Shown here: piece by piece, positions 34,626 through 44,556 of the stretch | Numbering within the stretch: position 1 is the first letter of the stretch | Layout of the letters: each line of letters opens with the position of its first letter | DNA from: Mesorhizobium sp. J428 | Lineage (GTDB): Bacteria; Pseudomonadota; Alphaproteobacteria; Rhizobiales; Rhizobiaceae | Direction: 5' to 3' | DNA length: 64,000 nucleotides | Assembly (NCBI RefSeq): GCF_024699925.1 | Contig: NZ_JAJOMX010000001.1 | Span: 1,402,001 to 1,466,000, forward strand | The notes under the pieces: generated by a model | What the model was told of the DNA's origin: nothing | What the model saw: only the letters and a program-made list of their open reading frames with translations | The model's database searches: none | Translations under genes and position numbers: made by a program

Positions 34626-34775
34626 ATGCCGACACTCTTCAGGCTTCTGACGATCATCGCGGTCATCGTCGGGATCGTCTACGGCGCGATGCATGCCCTG
34701 GTCTTCTTCGTCAGGCCGAACAAGGGCGAGATGACCGAGCGCGTGCCGGTCGAGCGCCTGATGCGCGACAAATGA
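34626..34775 (+). CDS. Small single-pass membrane protein (49 aa)
   Basis: ATG 34626 gives [20 protein letters not shown], i.e. one TM helix, followed by a short cytoplasmic or periplasmic tail with [21 protein letters not shown]. It lies 13 bases before xerD and divergent from aroK. No known family can be named, but the clear TM-plus-basic-tail layout and tight spacing to xerD support a real gene. Confidence 0.6.
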   Translation: MPTLFRLLTIIAVIVGIVYGAMHALVFFVRPNKGEMTERVPVERLMRDK

Positions 34776-34788
34776 CGGGCGAAAGCGG

Positions 34789-35697
34789 ATGAACAGCGCA
34801 TCGCTGGTCGAGTCCTTCCTGGAAATGATGAGCGCCGAGCGCGGCGCGGCCGAGAACACGCTCGCCTCCTACCGCCGCGACCTCGACGACGCGCGCGAGC
34901 AGCTGTCGGGCGAGCCAGGCGGTCTGGCCGGCGCTTCGTCGGCGGCGATCCGCGGCTATCTCGACAGCATCGCGCAACGTGGCTTCGCGGCGTCGAGCCA
35001 GGCGCGCAAGCTGTCGACGCTGCGGCAGTTCTACAAGTTCCTCTATTCGGAAGGGCTGCGGGCCGACGATCCCTCGGGCCCCGTGGACAGTCCGCGCAAG
35101 GCACGCCCGCTGCCGAAGGTGCTGAACGAGGCGGAGACGGGGCGGCTGCTCGACCGGGCGGCGGAGGCGGCCGCGACGCGCGAGACCGGCGCCGTGCGCA
35201 TGCTGGCACTGGTGGAGGTGCTCTACGCCACCGGGCTTCGCGTCTCCGAGCTCGTCTCGCTGCCGGTCGGCGTCGCCACGCGCGACGAGCGCTTCTTCAT
35301 CATCCGTGGCAAGGGCGGCAAGGAGCGCATGGTGCCGCTGTCGCCGAAGGCGCGCGCGGCGATGCGCGACTGGCTGGCGCTACGCAACGCCGAGCCGAAA
35401 TTCGCCGACAGCCCCTGGCTCTTCCCGTCCCATTCCGAGCAGGGTTACCTGCCCCGGCAGGTCTTCGCCCGCGACCTGAAAACCCTCGCGGCCGGCGCGG
35501 GGATCGGCGCCAACCGCGTCTCGCCGCATGTCATCCGCCATGCCTTCGCCAGCCACCTGCTGCAGAACGGCGCCGATCTGCGCGCGGTGCAGGAATTGCT
35601 CGGCCATTCAGACATATCCACGACGCAAATCTATACGCATGTGCTGGAGGAAAGGCTCGTGCGTCTCGTCCACGACCATCACCCGCTTGCCGATTAG
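34789..35697 (+). CDS. xerD: Site-specific tyrosine recombinase XerD
   Basis: 302 aa, normal for XerD. With XerC it resolves chromosome dimers at dif. The N-terminal SAM-like core-binding domain covers about residues 1-95. The catalytic residues are R151 (ATGLRVSEL), K175 (RGKGGKER), H247 and R250 ([12 protein letters not shown]), H273 ([14 protein letters not shown]) and nucleophile Y282. Its place next to accA and aroK is the conserved rhizobial position of the chromosomal xerD, which argues against an integrase of a mobile element. Confidence 0.95.
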   Translation: MNSASLVESFLEMMSAERGAAENTLASYRRDLDDAREQLSGEPGGLAGASSAAIRGYLDSIAQRGFAASSQARKLSTLRQFYKFLYSEGLRADDPSGPVDSPRKARPLPKVLNEAETGRLLDRAAEAAATRETGAVRMLALVEVLYATGLRVSELVSLPVGVATRDERFFIIRGKGGKERMVPLSPKARAAMRDWLALRNAEPKFADSPWLFPSHSEQGYLPRQVFARDLKTLAAGAGIGANRVSPHVIRHAFASHLLQNGADLRAVQELLGHSDISTTQIYTHVLEERLVRLVHDHHPLAD

Positions 35698-35801
35698 CAT
35701 GCGTGACGGTATGTGGAGGCTCGATTTCGCGCGCCGCAGACCCCATCTGGGGGCGATGCGCCGCCTATCCTACCTGTTACCGGCGCGTGGTTCGCGAACG
35801 T

Positions 35802-36749
35802 ATGTTTAATTACCTCGATTTCGAAAAGCAGCTTGCCGACATCGAAGCGAAGATCGCCGAGTTGCGTAAGCTTTCCGCCGACGGCAGCGTCGACTTCGCC
35901 GACGAGATCGCCCGGCTGGAGAAGCGGTCGCAGGATCTGCTGCGCGATCTCTATAAGGCGCTGACGCCCTGGCAGAAGGCGCAGGTCGCCCGCCATCCCG
36001 ACCGGCCGCACTGCCTGGACTATGTGCGCGCGCTGTTCACCGATTTCACGCCGCTGGCCGGCGACCGCAGCTTCGGCGACGACCACGCCATCATCGGTGG
36101 CTTCGCCCGCTTCCGCGGCGAGCCGGTCGCGATCCTCGGCCAGGAGAAGGGCGCCGACACCAAGTCGCGCCTGAAGCACAATTTCGGCATGGCCCGGCCC
36201 GAGGGCTACCGCAAGGCCGTGCGCATCATGGAACTCGCCGACCGGTTCAAGGTGCCGGTGGTGACGCTGGTCGACACGGCCGGCGCCTATCCCGGCATCA
36301 ACGCGGAGGAGCGCGGCCAGGCCGAGGCGATTGCGCGCTCGACCGCCGCCTGCCTGAACCTGCGCAGCCCGAGCGTCTCGATCGTCATCGGCGAAGGCGG
36401 GTCGGGCGGGGCGATCGCGATCGCCACCGCCAACCGCGTCTACATGCTGGAGCACTCGATCTATTCGGTCATCTCGCCTGAGGGCGCGGCCTCTATCCTG
36501 TGGCACGATTCGACCCGGGCGAAGGATGCTGCGACCAACATGAAGATCACCGCCCAGGACCTCCTGGAGATGAAGGTGATCGACGGCATCATCGCCGAGC
36601 CGCTGGGCGGCGCACATCGCGCACCTGAGGCGGTGATCAACGCCACGGGCGAGCGGATCGAGACCGCTCTTGCCGAACTGCGGCAATCCAACGCGGACTA
36701 CCGCGAACAGCGCCGCGAGAAGTTTCTGGCGATCGGCCGCAATCTCTGA
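35802..36749 (+). CDS. accA: Acetyl-CoA carboxylase carboxyltransferase subunit alpha
   Basis: 315 aa. Forms malonyl-CoA with AccD in fatty-acid synthesis. The start [22 protein letters not shown] at 35802 is the conserved coiled N-terminus; the longer frame is rejected. Typical blocks are [22 protein letters not shown]-like [43 protein letters not shown] and [38 protein letters not shown]. It follows xerD by about 105 bases. Confidence 0.97.
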   Translation: MFNYLDFEKQLADIEAKIAELRKLSADGSVDFADEIARLEKRSQDLLRDLYKALTPWQKAQVARHPDRPHCLDYVRALFTDFTPLAGDRSFGDDHAIIGGFARFRGEPVAILGQEKGADTKSRLKHNFGMARPEGYRKAVRIMELADRFKVPVVTLVDTAGAYPGINAEERGQAEAIARSTAACLNLRSPSVSIVIGEGGSGGAIAIATANRVYMLEHSIYSVISPEGAASILWHDSTRAKDAATNMKITAQDLLEMKVIDGIIAEPLGGAHRAPEAVINATGERIETALAELRQSNADYREQRREKFLAIGRNL

Positions 36750-36958
36750 CGGCGGTTTCAGTCGGCGCGCGCCACAAATTCGCCGCTCGGTTGCGCTGAA
36801 TGAACTCTGCGTGACTTAAGGGGTCACGGGGACGCGCAACCCTTGCGGTAATGATTTTTCAAGGTTAACCGGACTAGCGTCAGGGTGATCCGACAGAAGA
36901 CATCCGCAAGCCGGTCGTCGTCGGGGATGATCAGCGGGACGAAAGACAGCGCCGAGTG

Positions 36959-38212
36959 ATGAGTTCTAGCCTATTCCGCGCAGGTGCGCTCATTGCCTTG
37001 CTCGCAGTGGCGGGTTGCAACGGTTCGCTCGAGGAGATCGCGCCGAAATCCGAGCGCGCCCTCTCTGCGAAGATGACCGAACTCGTCCGGTCAAAGGGCA
37101 TGCAGAAGAACTCGCCGATCATGGTGCGGATCTTCAAGGAAGAGAACGTCCTCGAGGTCTGGAAGCAGAAGTCGAACGGCCGCTACGACCTCGTCACCAG
37201 CTATAATATCTGCAAATGGTCCGGAAAGCTCGGCCCGAAGTTCACCGAAGGCGACCGCCAGGCGCCGGAGGGCTTCTATGCCGTCGGTCCGGGGCAGATG
37301 AACCCGAATTCCAATTATTACCTCGCCTTCAACACCGGCTATCCGAACGCCTATGACCGCGCGCAGGGCCGCACCGGCACGCACCTGATGGTGCATGGCG
37401 CCTGCTCGTCGTCGGGCTGCTACTCGCTGACCGATGCGCAGATGCAGGAGGTCTATGCCTTCGCCCGCGACGCCTTCGCCGGCGGCCAGACGGCGTTCCA
37501 GCTCCAGGCGTTTCCCTTCCGCATGACGGGCGCCAACATGGCCCGCTACAAGGACGACCCGAACTTCGCATTCTGGAAGATGCTGAAGGAAGGCTACGAC
37601 CACTTCGAGATCACCAAGGTGCCGCCGAAGGTCGACGTCTGCGAAAAGCGCTATGTCTTCAACCGCGCCACCGACGGGCAGACGCCCTTCTCGCCCACCG
37701 GCGCGTGCCCGGCTGCAACCATGCCCGACACGCTGGCGACGGCGTTCCAGTCGCACCAGTCGAAGGAGACGGCCGCGTTCTCGGCAGCGCTCAGCAAGTC
37801 CGCGCCGCCGCCGAAGGCCTCCATCCTGGGCATCAAGGAGGCGAGCCTTGTCGCCGACTGGAGCAAGAAGCGGTCGCGCGGCGAGCGCGTGCCGATGGAG
37901 CCGCCGTCGATGCAGAAGGATGGCAGCGTCGTAGCATCCTCGACCATGGGTCGCATCGATTCGCCGCTCGGCCGCAAGATGGCGGCAATCGAGGCGGCCG
38001 AAGCCGCCAAGAAACGCGCCGAGGAAGAAAAGAAGCTTGCCGCCGAACGCGCCAAGGCGGACGCCGAAGCCAAGCGCATTGCGCTGGAAGAGGCCAGGAA
38101 GGCGCCGAAGCCGGAAACAACCGCCGAAGCCAAGGTCGAGCAGGCCGCGGCCGAGCCGGAGAGCAGCGTCACCGCGGTTCGCAAGCGCATCCGGAACCTG
38201 TTCGGCGGTTGA
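36959..38212 (+). CDS. Lipoprotein L,D-transpeptidase (YkuD) with charged C-terminal coiled coil
   Basis: 417 aa from ATG 36959 (a GTG three bases earlier is possible). Lipobox LLAVAGC ends at C20, so the protein is probably membrane-anchored. The YkuD domain has THLMVHGACSSSGCYSL with H146 and C154 as catalytic pair. After residue about 225 there is a non-catalytic region and then an Ala/Lys/Glu-rich helix (about 335-385, AAEAAKKRAEEEKKLAAERA) likely to reach through or along peptidoglycan. It is coupled by a 1-base overlap (TGATG) to the TusA gene. Confidence 0.9.
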   Translation: MSSSLFRAGALIALLAVAGCNGSLEEIAPKSERALSAKMTELVRSKGMQKNSPIMVRIFKEENVLEVWKQKSNGRYDLVTSYNICKWSGKLGPKFTEGDRQAPEGFYAVGPGQMNPNSNYYLAFNTGYPNAYDRAQGRTGTHLMVHGACSSSGCYSLTDAQMQEVYAFARDAFAGGQTAFQLQAFPFRMTGANMARYKDDPNFAFWKMLKEGYDHFEITKVPPKVDVCEKRYVFNRATDGQTPFSPTGACPAATMPDTLATAFQSHQSKETAAFSAALSKSAPPPKASILGIKEASLVADWSKKRSRGERVPMEPPSMQKDGSVVASSTMGRIDSPLGRKMAAIEAAEAAKKRAEEEKKLAAERAKADAEAKRIALEEARKAPKPETTAEAKVEQAAAEPESSVTAVRKRIRNLFGG

Positions 38213-38463
38213 TGAGCCGTCCGATCGCGGTCTATGACCTCAGGGGGCTGAACTGCCCCCTCCCCGTGCTCAAGGCCCGCAAGCGGCTGTCGAAGATGCG
38301 CCCCGGCGCGCGCATCTGGCTGGAGACCACCGACCCGCTGGCCGCGATCGACATCCCGGCCTTCTGCAACGAAACGGGCCACGAGCTGATCGAGACGCAG
38401 AAGGCGGACTACGGGCACCGTTTCCTGGTGAGCCGGCGACCGGCTCGCCCGGTCAGGCCTTGA
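38212..38463 (+). CDS. TusA-family sulfur carrier protein
   Basis: 83 aa. [19 protein letters not shown] carries the TusA signature CPxP with the active cysteine at C15. TusA proteins relay persulfide sulfur for tRNA thiolation or molybdenum-cofactor enzymes. The ATG overlaps the stop of the L,D-transpeptidase gene, and the last 11 bases overlap the convergent COG0523 GTPase gene. A linkage to envelope enzymes is unexplained. Confidence 0.9.
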   Translation: MSRPIAVYDLRGLNCPLPVLKARKRLSKMRPGARIWLETTDPLAAIDIPAFCNETGHELIETQKADYGHRFLVSRRPARPVRP

Positions 38464-39547
38464 AGCCCGCGATCGCCAGCGGATTATCCTCGATCGCCGC
38501 GCGGTCGGGCACGCCGACGGCGACCTGGCCGGTGATGGCCGTGAACAGCCGCCGGACATAGTCTTCCGGCAGGCCGTCGCCGATGACAACGAGACGCACG
38601 CCGCGCGGACCTTCCGGCCAGAAAGGCAGCCTCGCCGGCGGATGCAGCATCGACTGCACGCCGTGGATGACCAGCGGGCGCGACGGGTCCTCCGCCAGCT
38701 CGATCACGCCCTTCATGCGCAGCAGGCGCTCGCCCTGGGTGGAGCGGAGCAGGTCGAGGAAGGTCTCGATGGCAGAGTAAGGCACCGGCCGGTCGTGGAC
38801 GAGCGAAAAGCTGCGGATATGGTCGTGGCGGTGGTGATCGTGATCATGGTGATGATCGTGGTCGTGGTCGTGATGCTCGGCCTGGTGGATTGCCTCGTCG
38901 CGCAGCCAACGGCCGACATCGGCGGTCTTGGTGGCGGGATCGTAGAGACCGCAGTTGAACAGGTCCGACACGCTTGCCGTCGCCGCCGACGGCACGATCG
39001 GCGCGCCGGGGTTGAGGCGCCTGATCGTCGCGAGCAGGTCGGCCGGAGGCTCGGCCATGTCCGTCTTGGTCAGCACGATGCGGTCGGCCACGGCGATCTG
39101 GCGGGCGGCCTCGGCATGGCGGTCGATCGTGGCAAGGCCGTTGACGGCATCGACCGTGGCGATCACGCCGTCGAGCCGGAACGCCTGCATGAGCGCCGGA
39201 TGCCCCATCAGCGAGAGCAGCACTGGGACCGGGTCGGCGAGCCCTGTGGTCTCGATGATCACGCGCTTGAGCGAGGGCGTGCGCCCGGTCTGGATGCTGT
39301 CGACGATGCCCGCCAGCGTGTCGACTAGGTCGCCGCGCACCGTGCAGCAGATACAGCCGCCGGAGAGCTCGATCACCCCGTCGCTCGAGCTCTCGACCAG
39401 GAGATGGTCGATCGCCACCTCGCCGAACTCGTTGACGATGACGGCGGTATCGGAGAGTGCCGGATCCTTGAGAAGCCGGTTGAGCAGGGTCGTCTTGCCG
39501 GATCCGAGGAAGCCGGTGAGCACGGAAACGGGGAGTGGCAGGTTCAT
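38453..39547 (-). CDS. COG0523 (CobW/ZigA-type) metal-handling GTPase
   Basis: 364 aa. Walker [10 protein letters not shown] lies at 12-20, the metal-binding CxCC motif GCICC at 64-68, and the guanine motif TKTD at 160-163. A histidine-rich tract occupies about 221-243 (HH-D-H repeats) before the C-terminal CobW_C domain. Such GTPases deliver zinc or cobalt to client enzymes. The His-rich stretch suggests zinc or nickel buffering. Gene neighbours do not define the client; the D,D-carboxypeptidase next door is a possibility but is not known to be one. Confidence 0.92.
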   Translation of the reverse strand: MNLPLPVSVLTGFLGSGKTTLLNRLLKDPALSDTAVIVNEFGEVAIDHLLVESSSDGVIELSGGCICCTVRGDLVDTLAGIVDSIQTGRTPSLKRVIIETTGLADPVPVLLSLMGHPALMQAFRLDGVIATVDAVNGLATIDRHAEAARQIAVADRIVLTKTDMAEPPADLLATIRRLNPGAPIVPSAATASVSDLFNCGLYDPATKTADVGRWLRDEAIHQAEHHDHDHDHHHDHDHHRHDHIRSFSLVHDRPVPYSAIETFLDLLRSTQGERLLRMKGVIELAEDPSRPLVIHGVQSMLHPPARLPFWPEGPRGVRLVVIGDGLPEDYVRRLFTAITGQVAVGVPDRAAIEDNPLAIAGFKA

Positions 39548-39554
39548 ATGCGCT

Positions 39555-40706
39555 CTACTGCGTCACGCCGTTGGACGGCGCCTGCGCGCTTTCCTCGACC
39601 GGGGGCGTGTAGTCCGGGCGCGGCAGCGGCACCGGGATGTTGCCGACCATCGCCGGGCGCTCGAACTTCGGCATGAAGGGCGAGGCGGGGCCGGTCGCGT
39701 TGCCGATCGAGATGGCGGTGACCCGCGGCGTCGGCAGCTCGCCGCCGGTCAGATGCGCGGAATGGAAGACGAGCTGGCCCTTCTCGTCCAGCGCGTCGAG
39801 GCGCTCCTTCGCAGCGGCCTTGGTGCAGACCGTGTCGCGCATGTTGATCGCCGGAGCGGTCTCCTCGCCTGGATTGGCCTTCACCTCCCAGAGCTTCGGG
39901 CTCCGGGCCGCGGGCAGCGAGAAGCCCTTGGCGAGAAGGTCGGCGGCCTTGTCGGCGCGGGTGGCAACGGAAGTGGCGCCGATTACCACCGCGAGCATCG
40001 TGCGGCCATTGCGCGTCGCCGAGGCGACGAGGTTGTAGCCAGCCGGGCAGGTGTAGCCCGTCTTCATGCCGTCGGCCCCGGTGAAGCGGCCGATCAGCGT
40101 ATTGTGGTTCTCGATCACGTCCTTGCCCGAGCCCAGCGCCTCGATGGTGAAGTAGGAGGCGTATTGCGGGAACTGGGCGCGTAGCGCGAGCGCGAGCACG
40201 GCGAGGTCGTGCGCCGTGGTGTACTGGCGGTCGTCGTGCAGGCCGTGCGGATTGACGAAATTGGAGTTCGTCATGCCGAGCCGCTTCGCCTCGCTGTTCA
40301 TGCGCGCGGCGAACGCCTCCTGCGAGCCACCGAGGCTCTCGCCAATCGCGGTGGCGACGTCGTTGGCCGACTTGACCATGATGATCTTGAGCGCGGCATC
40401 GAGGGTGAGGACCGTGCCGGCGGGGTAGCCCATCTTGCTGGGCGGCTCCTTGGTCGCCCTCTCGCTGATTCGTACCGGCGATTCGAGCGTCACCTCGCCG
40501 AGCTGGATCGCGCGGAACGCCACATAGGCGGTCATCAGCTTGGTCAGCGATGCGGGATACCAGTGCTGGAACGCCTGCTCGCTGTCGAGCACGGCGCCGG
40601 TGTTCGCGTCGAGCAGCAGCGAGGGACCGGCGGCGGCCGGCATTGCAGCGCCGAAAACGATCGACGCCACTGTCGCTGCCCACAGGAATCCGTTCGGTCT
40701 TCTCAT
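39555..40706 (-). CDS. D-alanyl-D-alanine carboxypeptidase (DacC/DacF-like PBP)
   Basis: 383 aa with a signal peptide (cleavage near AAAG, residue 26). Class-A low-molecular-mass PBP motifs are present: SLTK (S53, K56), SAN (112-114) and KTG (214-216). It trims pentapeptide stems in the periplasm. The C-terminal region with repeated prolines ([10 protein letters not shown]) is not the usual amphipathic anchor. It lies 7 bases upstream of the COG0523 GTPase gene, so the two are probably co-transcribed. Confidence 0.92.
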   Translation of the reverse strand: MRRPNGFLWAATVASIVFGAAMPAAAGPSLLLDANTGAVLDSEQAFQHWYPASLTKLMTAYVAFRAIQLGEVTLESPVRISERATKEPPSKMGYPAGTVLTLDAALKIIMVKSANDVATAIGESLGGSQEAFAARMNSEAKRLGMTNSNFVNPHGLHDDRQYTTAHDLAVLALALRAQFPQYASYFTIEALGSGKDVIENHNTLIGRFTGADGMKTGYTCPAGYNLVASATRNGRTMLAVVIGATSVATRADKAADLLAKGFSLPAARSPKLWEVKANPGEETAPAINMRDTVCTKAAAKERLDALDEKGQLVFHSAHLTGGELPTPRVTAISIGNATGPASPFMPKFERPAMVGNIPVPLPRPDYTPPVEESAQAPSNGVTQ

Positions 40707-40898
40707 TCGCGGAACTCGCCCCTTGCAGGTTCTTACCTGGTGTCCTTAAGCTTTGGCGGCAATGGGACGCGCCGCCCGGATCAGGGTGTCAGTGCGGACT
40801 AGTTAGCCTATGTGACGCCAAGATGGCAAAGGGCCGCCTGGCCGCAGCGATGTCAATCGCTTGCGCCAGGACGCCATGCCGCCGGAGACGAAGTCGAT

Positions 40899-42062
40899 AT
40901 GCCGATCCTCAACCGTGCCGCCGAACTCCAGGATGAGGTCGCCGCCTGGCGGCAGGAGATCCATCGAAACCCTGAACTGCAATTCGACGTCTTCAAGACG
41001 GCGGCATTCGTGAAGCAGAGGCTGGAGGAATTCGGCTGCGACGAGATCGTGACCGGGCTTGGCAAGACGGGCGTCGTGGGCATCATTCAGGGCCGGCTCG
41101 GCCCGGGCGAGACGATCGGGCTGCGCGCCGACATGGACGCCCTGCCGCTCAACGAGATCACCGGCAAGCCCTATGCCTCGACCACGCCGGGCAAGATGCA
41201 CGCCTGCGGCCATGACGGCCACACCGCTATGCTGCTGGGCGCGGCGAAATATCTCGCCGAGACGCGCAATTTCGCCGGGCGGGTCGCTGTCATCTTCCAG
41301 CCGGCCGAGGAAGGCGGCGGCGGCGGCAACGAGATGGTCAAGGAAGGGATGATGGATCGTTTCGGCATCTCCCGCGTCTTCGGCATGCACAACATGCCCG
41401 GCATGCCGGTGGGCAGGTTCGCGATCCGGCCGGGCCCGATCATGGCCGCGACGGCCGAGTTCACCATCACGGTGTCGGGACGCGGCGGACATGCGGCGAT
41501 GCCGCACGTCTCGGTCGACCCGATCGTGGCCGGGGCGGCGATGGTCGGCGCGCTGCAGACCATCGTCTCGCGCACCGCCGATCCGATCGAGGCGCTGGTC
41601 GTTTCGGTGACCAAGTTCCACGCCGGCGACGCCTACAACATCATCCCGGAAAAGGTCGAGATCGCCGGCACGGTGCGGACGCTGAAGAAGGAGATGGCGG
41701 CGATTGCCGAACGGCGCATTCGCGAGATCTGCGAGGGCGTGGCGGCCGCGCACGGGGCGAAGGTCCACATCGACTACGATTCCAACTATCCCGTCACCGT
41801 CAACGATCCGCAGCAGGCCGCCTTCGCAACCGAAGTGGCACGCGAGGTTGCCGGCGAACCGAACGTCGAGGCGGCGACGCCGCCGGTGATGGGCGGCGAG
41901 GATTTCTCCTACATGCTGGAAGCCCGGCCGGGCGCCTTCATCTTCATCGGCAACGGCAACTCCGCCGGCCTGCACCATCCGGCCTACGACTTCAACGACG
42001 AAGCCATCCCGCATGGCATCAGCTACTGGGTGCGGCTGACCGAGCAGGCGCTGGCGCGCTGA
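40899..42062 (+). CDS. M20-family amidohydrolase (hippurate/N-acyl-amino-acid hydrolase type)
   Basis: 387 aa from ATG 40899; the longer frame to 40812 has poor codon use at its start. Family motifs: WRQEIHRNPEL, GLRADMDALPL, the metal-binding MHACGHDGHTAMLLGAA, the catalytic glutamate in FQPAEEGGGGG, FGMHNMPGMPVG, GRGGHAAMPH in the lid domain, and PVMGGEDFSYML near the end. It hydrolyses N-acyl amino acids in the cytoplasm. Transcribed alone. Confidence 0.93.
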   Translation: MPILNRAAELQDEVAAWRQEIHRNPELQFDVFKTAAFVKQRLEEFGCDEIVTGLGKTGVVGIIQGRLGPGETIGLRADMDALPLNEITGKPYASTTPGKMHACGHDGHTAMLLGAAKYLAETRNFAGRVAVIFQPAEEGGGGGNEMVKEGMMDRFGISRVFGMHNMPGMPVGRFAIRPGPIMAATAEFTITVSGRGGHAAMPHVSVDPIVAGAAMVGALQTIVSRTADPIEALVVSVTKFHAGDAYNIIPEKVEIAGTVRTLKKEMAAIAERRIREICEGVAAAHGAKVHIDYDSNYPVTVNDPQQAAFATEVAREVAGEPNVEAATPPVMGGEDFSYMLEARPGAFIFIGNGNSAGLHHPAYDFNDEAIPHGISYWVRLTEQALAR

Positions 42063-42083
42063 GGCGCAGATCCGGACGACGGG

Positions 42084-42926
42084 TCAGAGATTGAAATTTC
42101 CCTGATCGACTTCACATCCAATGAACCCCGTGGCGAAATTCGACGCGACGTTGTCGACGCAGATATGGGAAACCCCGTTTGCGAAGATGCCGGCGTCACC
42201 TGGGCTCGAGTTGCCGATCGCATTGTCCTGAAGGATGACATCCGGTGAGGTCTGGACGCTTATTCCGAACGAGGAATTGGCGGAGATGTCGTGAACCTGA
42301 TTGCCTCGGACGATCGCTCCAGGCGCGGTGGAGAGGAGGATACCCGCCGCCTCGCCGGTCTCGGTCACCCCGGACACGACGTTTCCGGTGACCGTATGTC
42401 CCGGGCCGGATTGGACAAAGATGCCGCGCGCAATCGCGAACGATCCGTTCCCTGTATCGAACACGAAATTGTTCCTGACGATCGAGTGCCGTCCCTCGAT
42501 GTGGATGCCGTGGCTTCGCGCCGCTTCGATGCGCATGTCCTCGACGATATGCCCCTTGCTTGCGCCGCTGCTTCCGTCGCCCGTTGCATCGAGGTAGACG
42601 TTTTCGCCGAACCCGCGCACCGAGCCGTTGCGGACCGTGATGTTCTGACGGTCCAGGGTATAGATCCCGATGGCTGTCGTCGCGGTCCCTCCGGCCAATC
42701 CCCCCAGCTTGTAACCGTTCATCTCGATGATGACGTTGTGCGCGTTGATGGTGATCGCATTGCCGGTCGTGATGTTGGTCGACAGGTCCTTCTTGAAGCA
42801 ATGGACCCCCTGCTGGGTGATGACGGTCGGGACCGCGACGATCTCGATGCAGTCCTGCACCTCGGCGCGGGCGGCCGAAGATAGAAGCGCGCAGGCGAGG
42901 CCTGCGAAAGCGAGCATGCACTTCAT
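42084..42926 (-). CDS. Exported right-handed beta-helix (pectate-lyase-like) repeat protein
   Basis: 280 aa with a signal peptide (MKCMLAFAGLACALLSSAARA). The mature chain shows short repeating strands such as AITINAHNVIIEMNGYKLGG, GIYTLDRQNITVRNGSVRGF, GIHIEGRHSIVRNNFVFDTG and GIFANGVSHICVDNVASNF, the pattern of parallel beta-helix proteins of the NosD/pectate-lyase fold. Pairs of cysteines at both ends (DCIEI, HCFKK, HICVD, IGCEVD) may cap the helix. No catalytic residues can be assigned. It may be an adhesin or carbohydrate-active protein. Confidence 0.8.
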   Translation of the reverse strand: MKCMLAFAGLACALLSSAARAEVQDCIEIVAVPTVITQQGVHCFKKDLSTNITTGNAITINAHNVIIEMNGYKLGGLAGGTATTAIGIYTLDRQNITVRNGSVRGFGENVYLDATGDGSSGASKGHIVEDMRIEAARSHGIHIEGRHSIVRNNFVFDTGNGSFAIARGIFVQSGPGHTVTGNVVSGVTETGEAAGILLSTAPGAIVRGNQVHDISANSSFGISVQTSPDVILQDNAIGNSSPGDAGIFANGVSHICVDNVASNFATGFIGCEVDQGNFNL

Positions 42927-43140
42927 GACGTTCCCCCACGATGAATTGACGCAAGGGAAAGGAGAACACCGGCTTTTGCCCGCTGTCCATGAAATTCGTC
43001 ACACGCGACCGGACAATGCCGCCGACTCCGACGCGGCGCCTGGACCGCGGACGTTTCGGCGAGCGCTTGTCCCCGCGAGGCAAACATGCCGTCGCGGACC
43101 TTGGCGCACGCGTCGGAAGCGGCTATGTGTCTCTCCGCGT

Positions 43141-43217
43141 GGTCCCGTAGCTCAGTAGGATAGAGCATCAGATTCCTAATCTGAGGGTCACAGGTTCGAA
43201 TCCTGTCGGGATCACCA
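43141..43217 (+). tRNA. tRNA-Arg, anticodon CCT
   Basis: 77 bases including an encoded CCA. The acceptor GGTCCCG pairs with CGGGATC (one G-T). The D-loop region TAGCTCAGTAGGATAGAGCA, the anticodon arm TCAGA-TTCCTAA-TCTGA with anticodon CCT, and the T arm ACAGG-TTCGAAT-CCTGT are all intact. It decodes AGG. Confidence 0.96.
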
Positions 43218-43253
43218 TATCGCCGTTGCGAGACAAGACCGGGGGAATGATCG

Positions 43254-44552
43254 ATGCCGCGGTATCTGGCCGGTGCCCTCGCCCTCCTCGCGCTGACGAT
43301 TCTGCCCGGCGCATCCGGCGCGCAGACGGGTCCGGGAGAGACGAGGCCCGACCTGCCGCCCAAGGTGGTGAAGTCCGCGCCTGTCAACCTCGTCTTCCAC
43401 CGAGAATCCGGCGCCTACGAGCTTTCCTACAGCATGGTTCCGCGCGAGCAGGTGTTCGGCCGCGTCTTCACCGAGGCCGGCGTCTCGGTCGAGTGGCGCG
43501 ACCGCTCGGCCGCAGCGGAAGTGATCTCCGGCAGGCACAGGGGTTCGCTCGATGCCATCGCCGGCGAACTGCTCTCCGGCCGTAACTTCGTGGCGACCTA
43601 CCAGCCGGCGAATCCGGTTCCGCGCATGGAGCATCTCGTCGTGCTGGGACGCTCCGGCGCGGGCGGCCAGGCGACCGAGGTGGGCGTCGGCGCGGCCGCG
43701 CCGATCACCGCCGAGGAACCGGGAAAACAACAGCCCGCCGCACGGCAGGACAGTTGCCAGCCGCCCGCGGCGACGTCGGAAGACATGCCCGAGCCTTTCA
43801 TCTCCGCCGCGGCCGCGTCCGGGGCCAGCGGCGCCGGCCTGAGCGAGCGCGGGCAGATCGTGCTGAAAGACAACAGGATCCTGCTCGCCGGCGGGTTCGA
43901 CGATTGCACCGGCCGTCCGTCCGACCAGGCCGACCTCCTCGACCAAGCCACGGGCAAGATCACGCCAACCGGACGCATGCGCACCGCGCGCGCCGGCGCA
44001 TCGCTTCAGCTGCTGCCGTCGGGCGACGTGCTGGCCATCGGCGGAGACACGGGCGGCGGCATGGCCGGCGCGACCGACAAGATCGAACGCTACGAGGTGG
44101 CGAGCGGCCAATGGAAGGCGGCGGGCCTCTTGTCGATGCGCAAGGACGGCATCGTGACCTGCGGGCTGAAGGACGGCTCCGTGCTGATCGTCGGGGGAAA
44201 GCCCGTCGCCGGAAACCCGGACCTTGCGCGCCAGGCGGAAATCTACGACCCGGCAGCCCAGAAGGCACAATCGCTGCCGGCCAAGGCAACCCATGCGCAC
44301 AGCGCCGGCGCAAAGACGCTCACGCTGGAAGACGGCCGGTGCCTGATCGCCAGCGACGGGCCGGGGGCCAATCTGGAAATCTACGATCCCGCTCAGCGGG
44401 CGTTCACGTCCGTCACGGTGCCGGCGGAGATCGCGGAAAACCTCGTCGGCGCCGTTCAGCTGGGATTGCTGCCGGACGCGACTGTCCTGCTCGTCTCCGA
44501 CCGGTCCTACGTCTTCAATCCGAAGACCGGGCGCTTCAGATCGATCCCCTGA
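43254..44552 (+). CDS. Exported protein: STN-like domain plus kelch-type beta-propeller
   Basis: 432 aa with a signal peptide (cleavage after about SGAQ, residue 24). Residues about 65-125 (EQVFGRVFTEAGVSVEWRD through GSLDAIAGELLSGRNFVATY) resemble the secretin/TonB short N-terminal (STN) fold. From about residue 205 onwards kelch/galactose-oxidase-like blades recur: ILLAGGFDD, GDVLAIGGDTGG, SVLIVGGKP, CLIASDGPG, each followed by a YDP or YEV turn. The combination is unusual. It starts 36 bases after tRNA-Arg. Function unknown; surface or periplasmic binding is likely. Confidence 0.7.
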   Translation: MPRYLAGALALLALTILPGASGAQTGPGETRPDLPPKVVKSAPVNLVFHRESGAYELSYSMVPREQVFGRVFTEAGVSVEWRDRSAAAEVISGRHRGSLDAIAGELLSGRNFVATYQPANPVPRMEHLVVLGRSGAGGQATEVGVGAAAPITAEEPGKQQPAARQDSCQPPAATSEDMPEPFISAAAASGASGAGLSERGQIVLKDNRILLAGGFDDCTGRPSDQADLLDQATGKITPTGRMRTARAGASLQLLPSGDVLAIGGDTGGGMAGATDKIERYEVASGQWKAAGLLSMRKDGIVTCGLKDGSVLIVGGKPVAGNPDLARQAEIYDPAAQKAQSLPAKATHAHSAGAKTLTLEDGRCLIASDGPGANLEIYDPAQRAFTSVTVPAEIAENLVGAVQLGLLPDATVLLVSDRSYVFNPKTGRFRSIP

Positions 44553-44556
44553 ACGC

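Noticed and set aside
34789..35697. Tyrosine recombinase as sign of a mobile element
   Set aside because: Length, XerD-type motifs and the accA/aroK neighbourhood indicate the housekeeping xerD.
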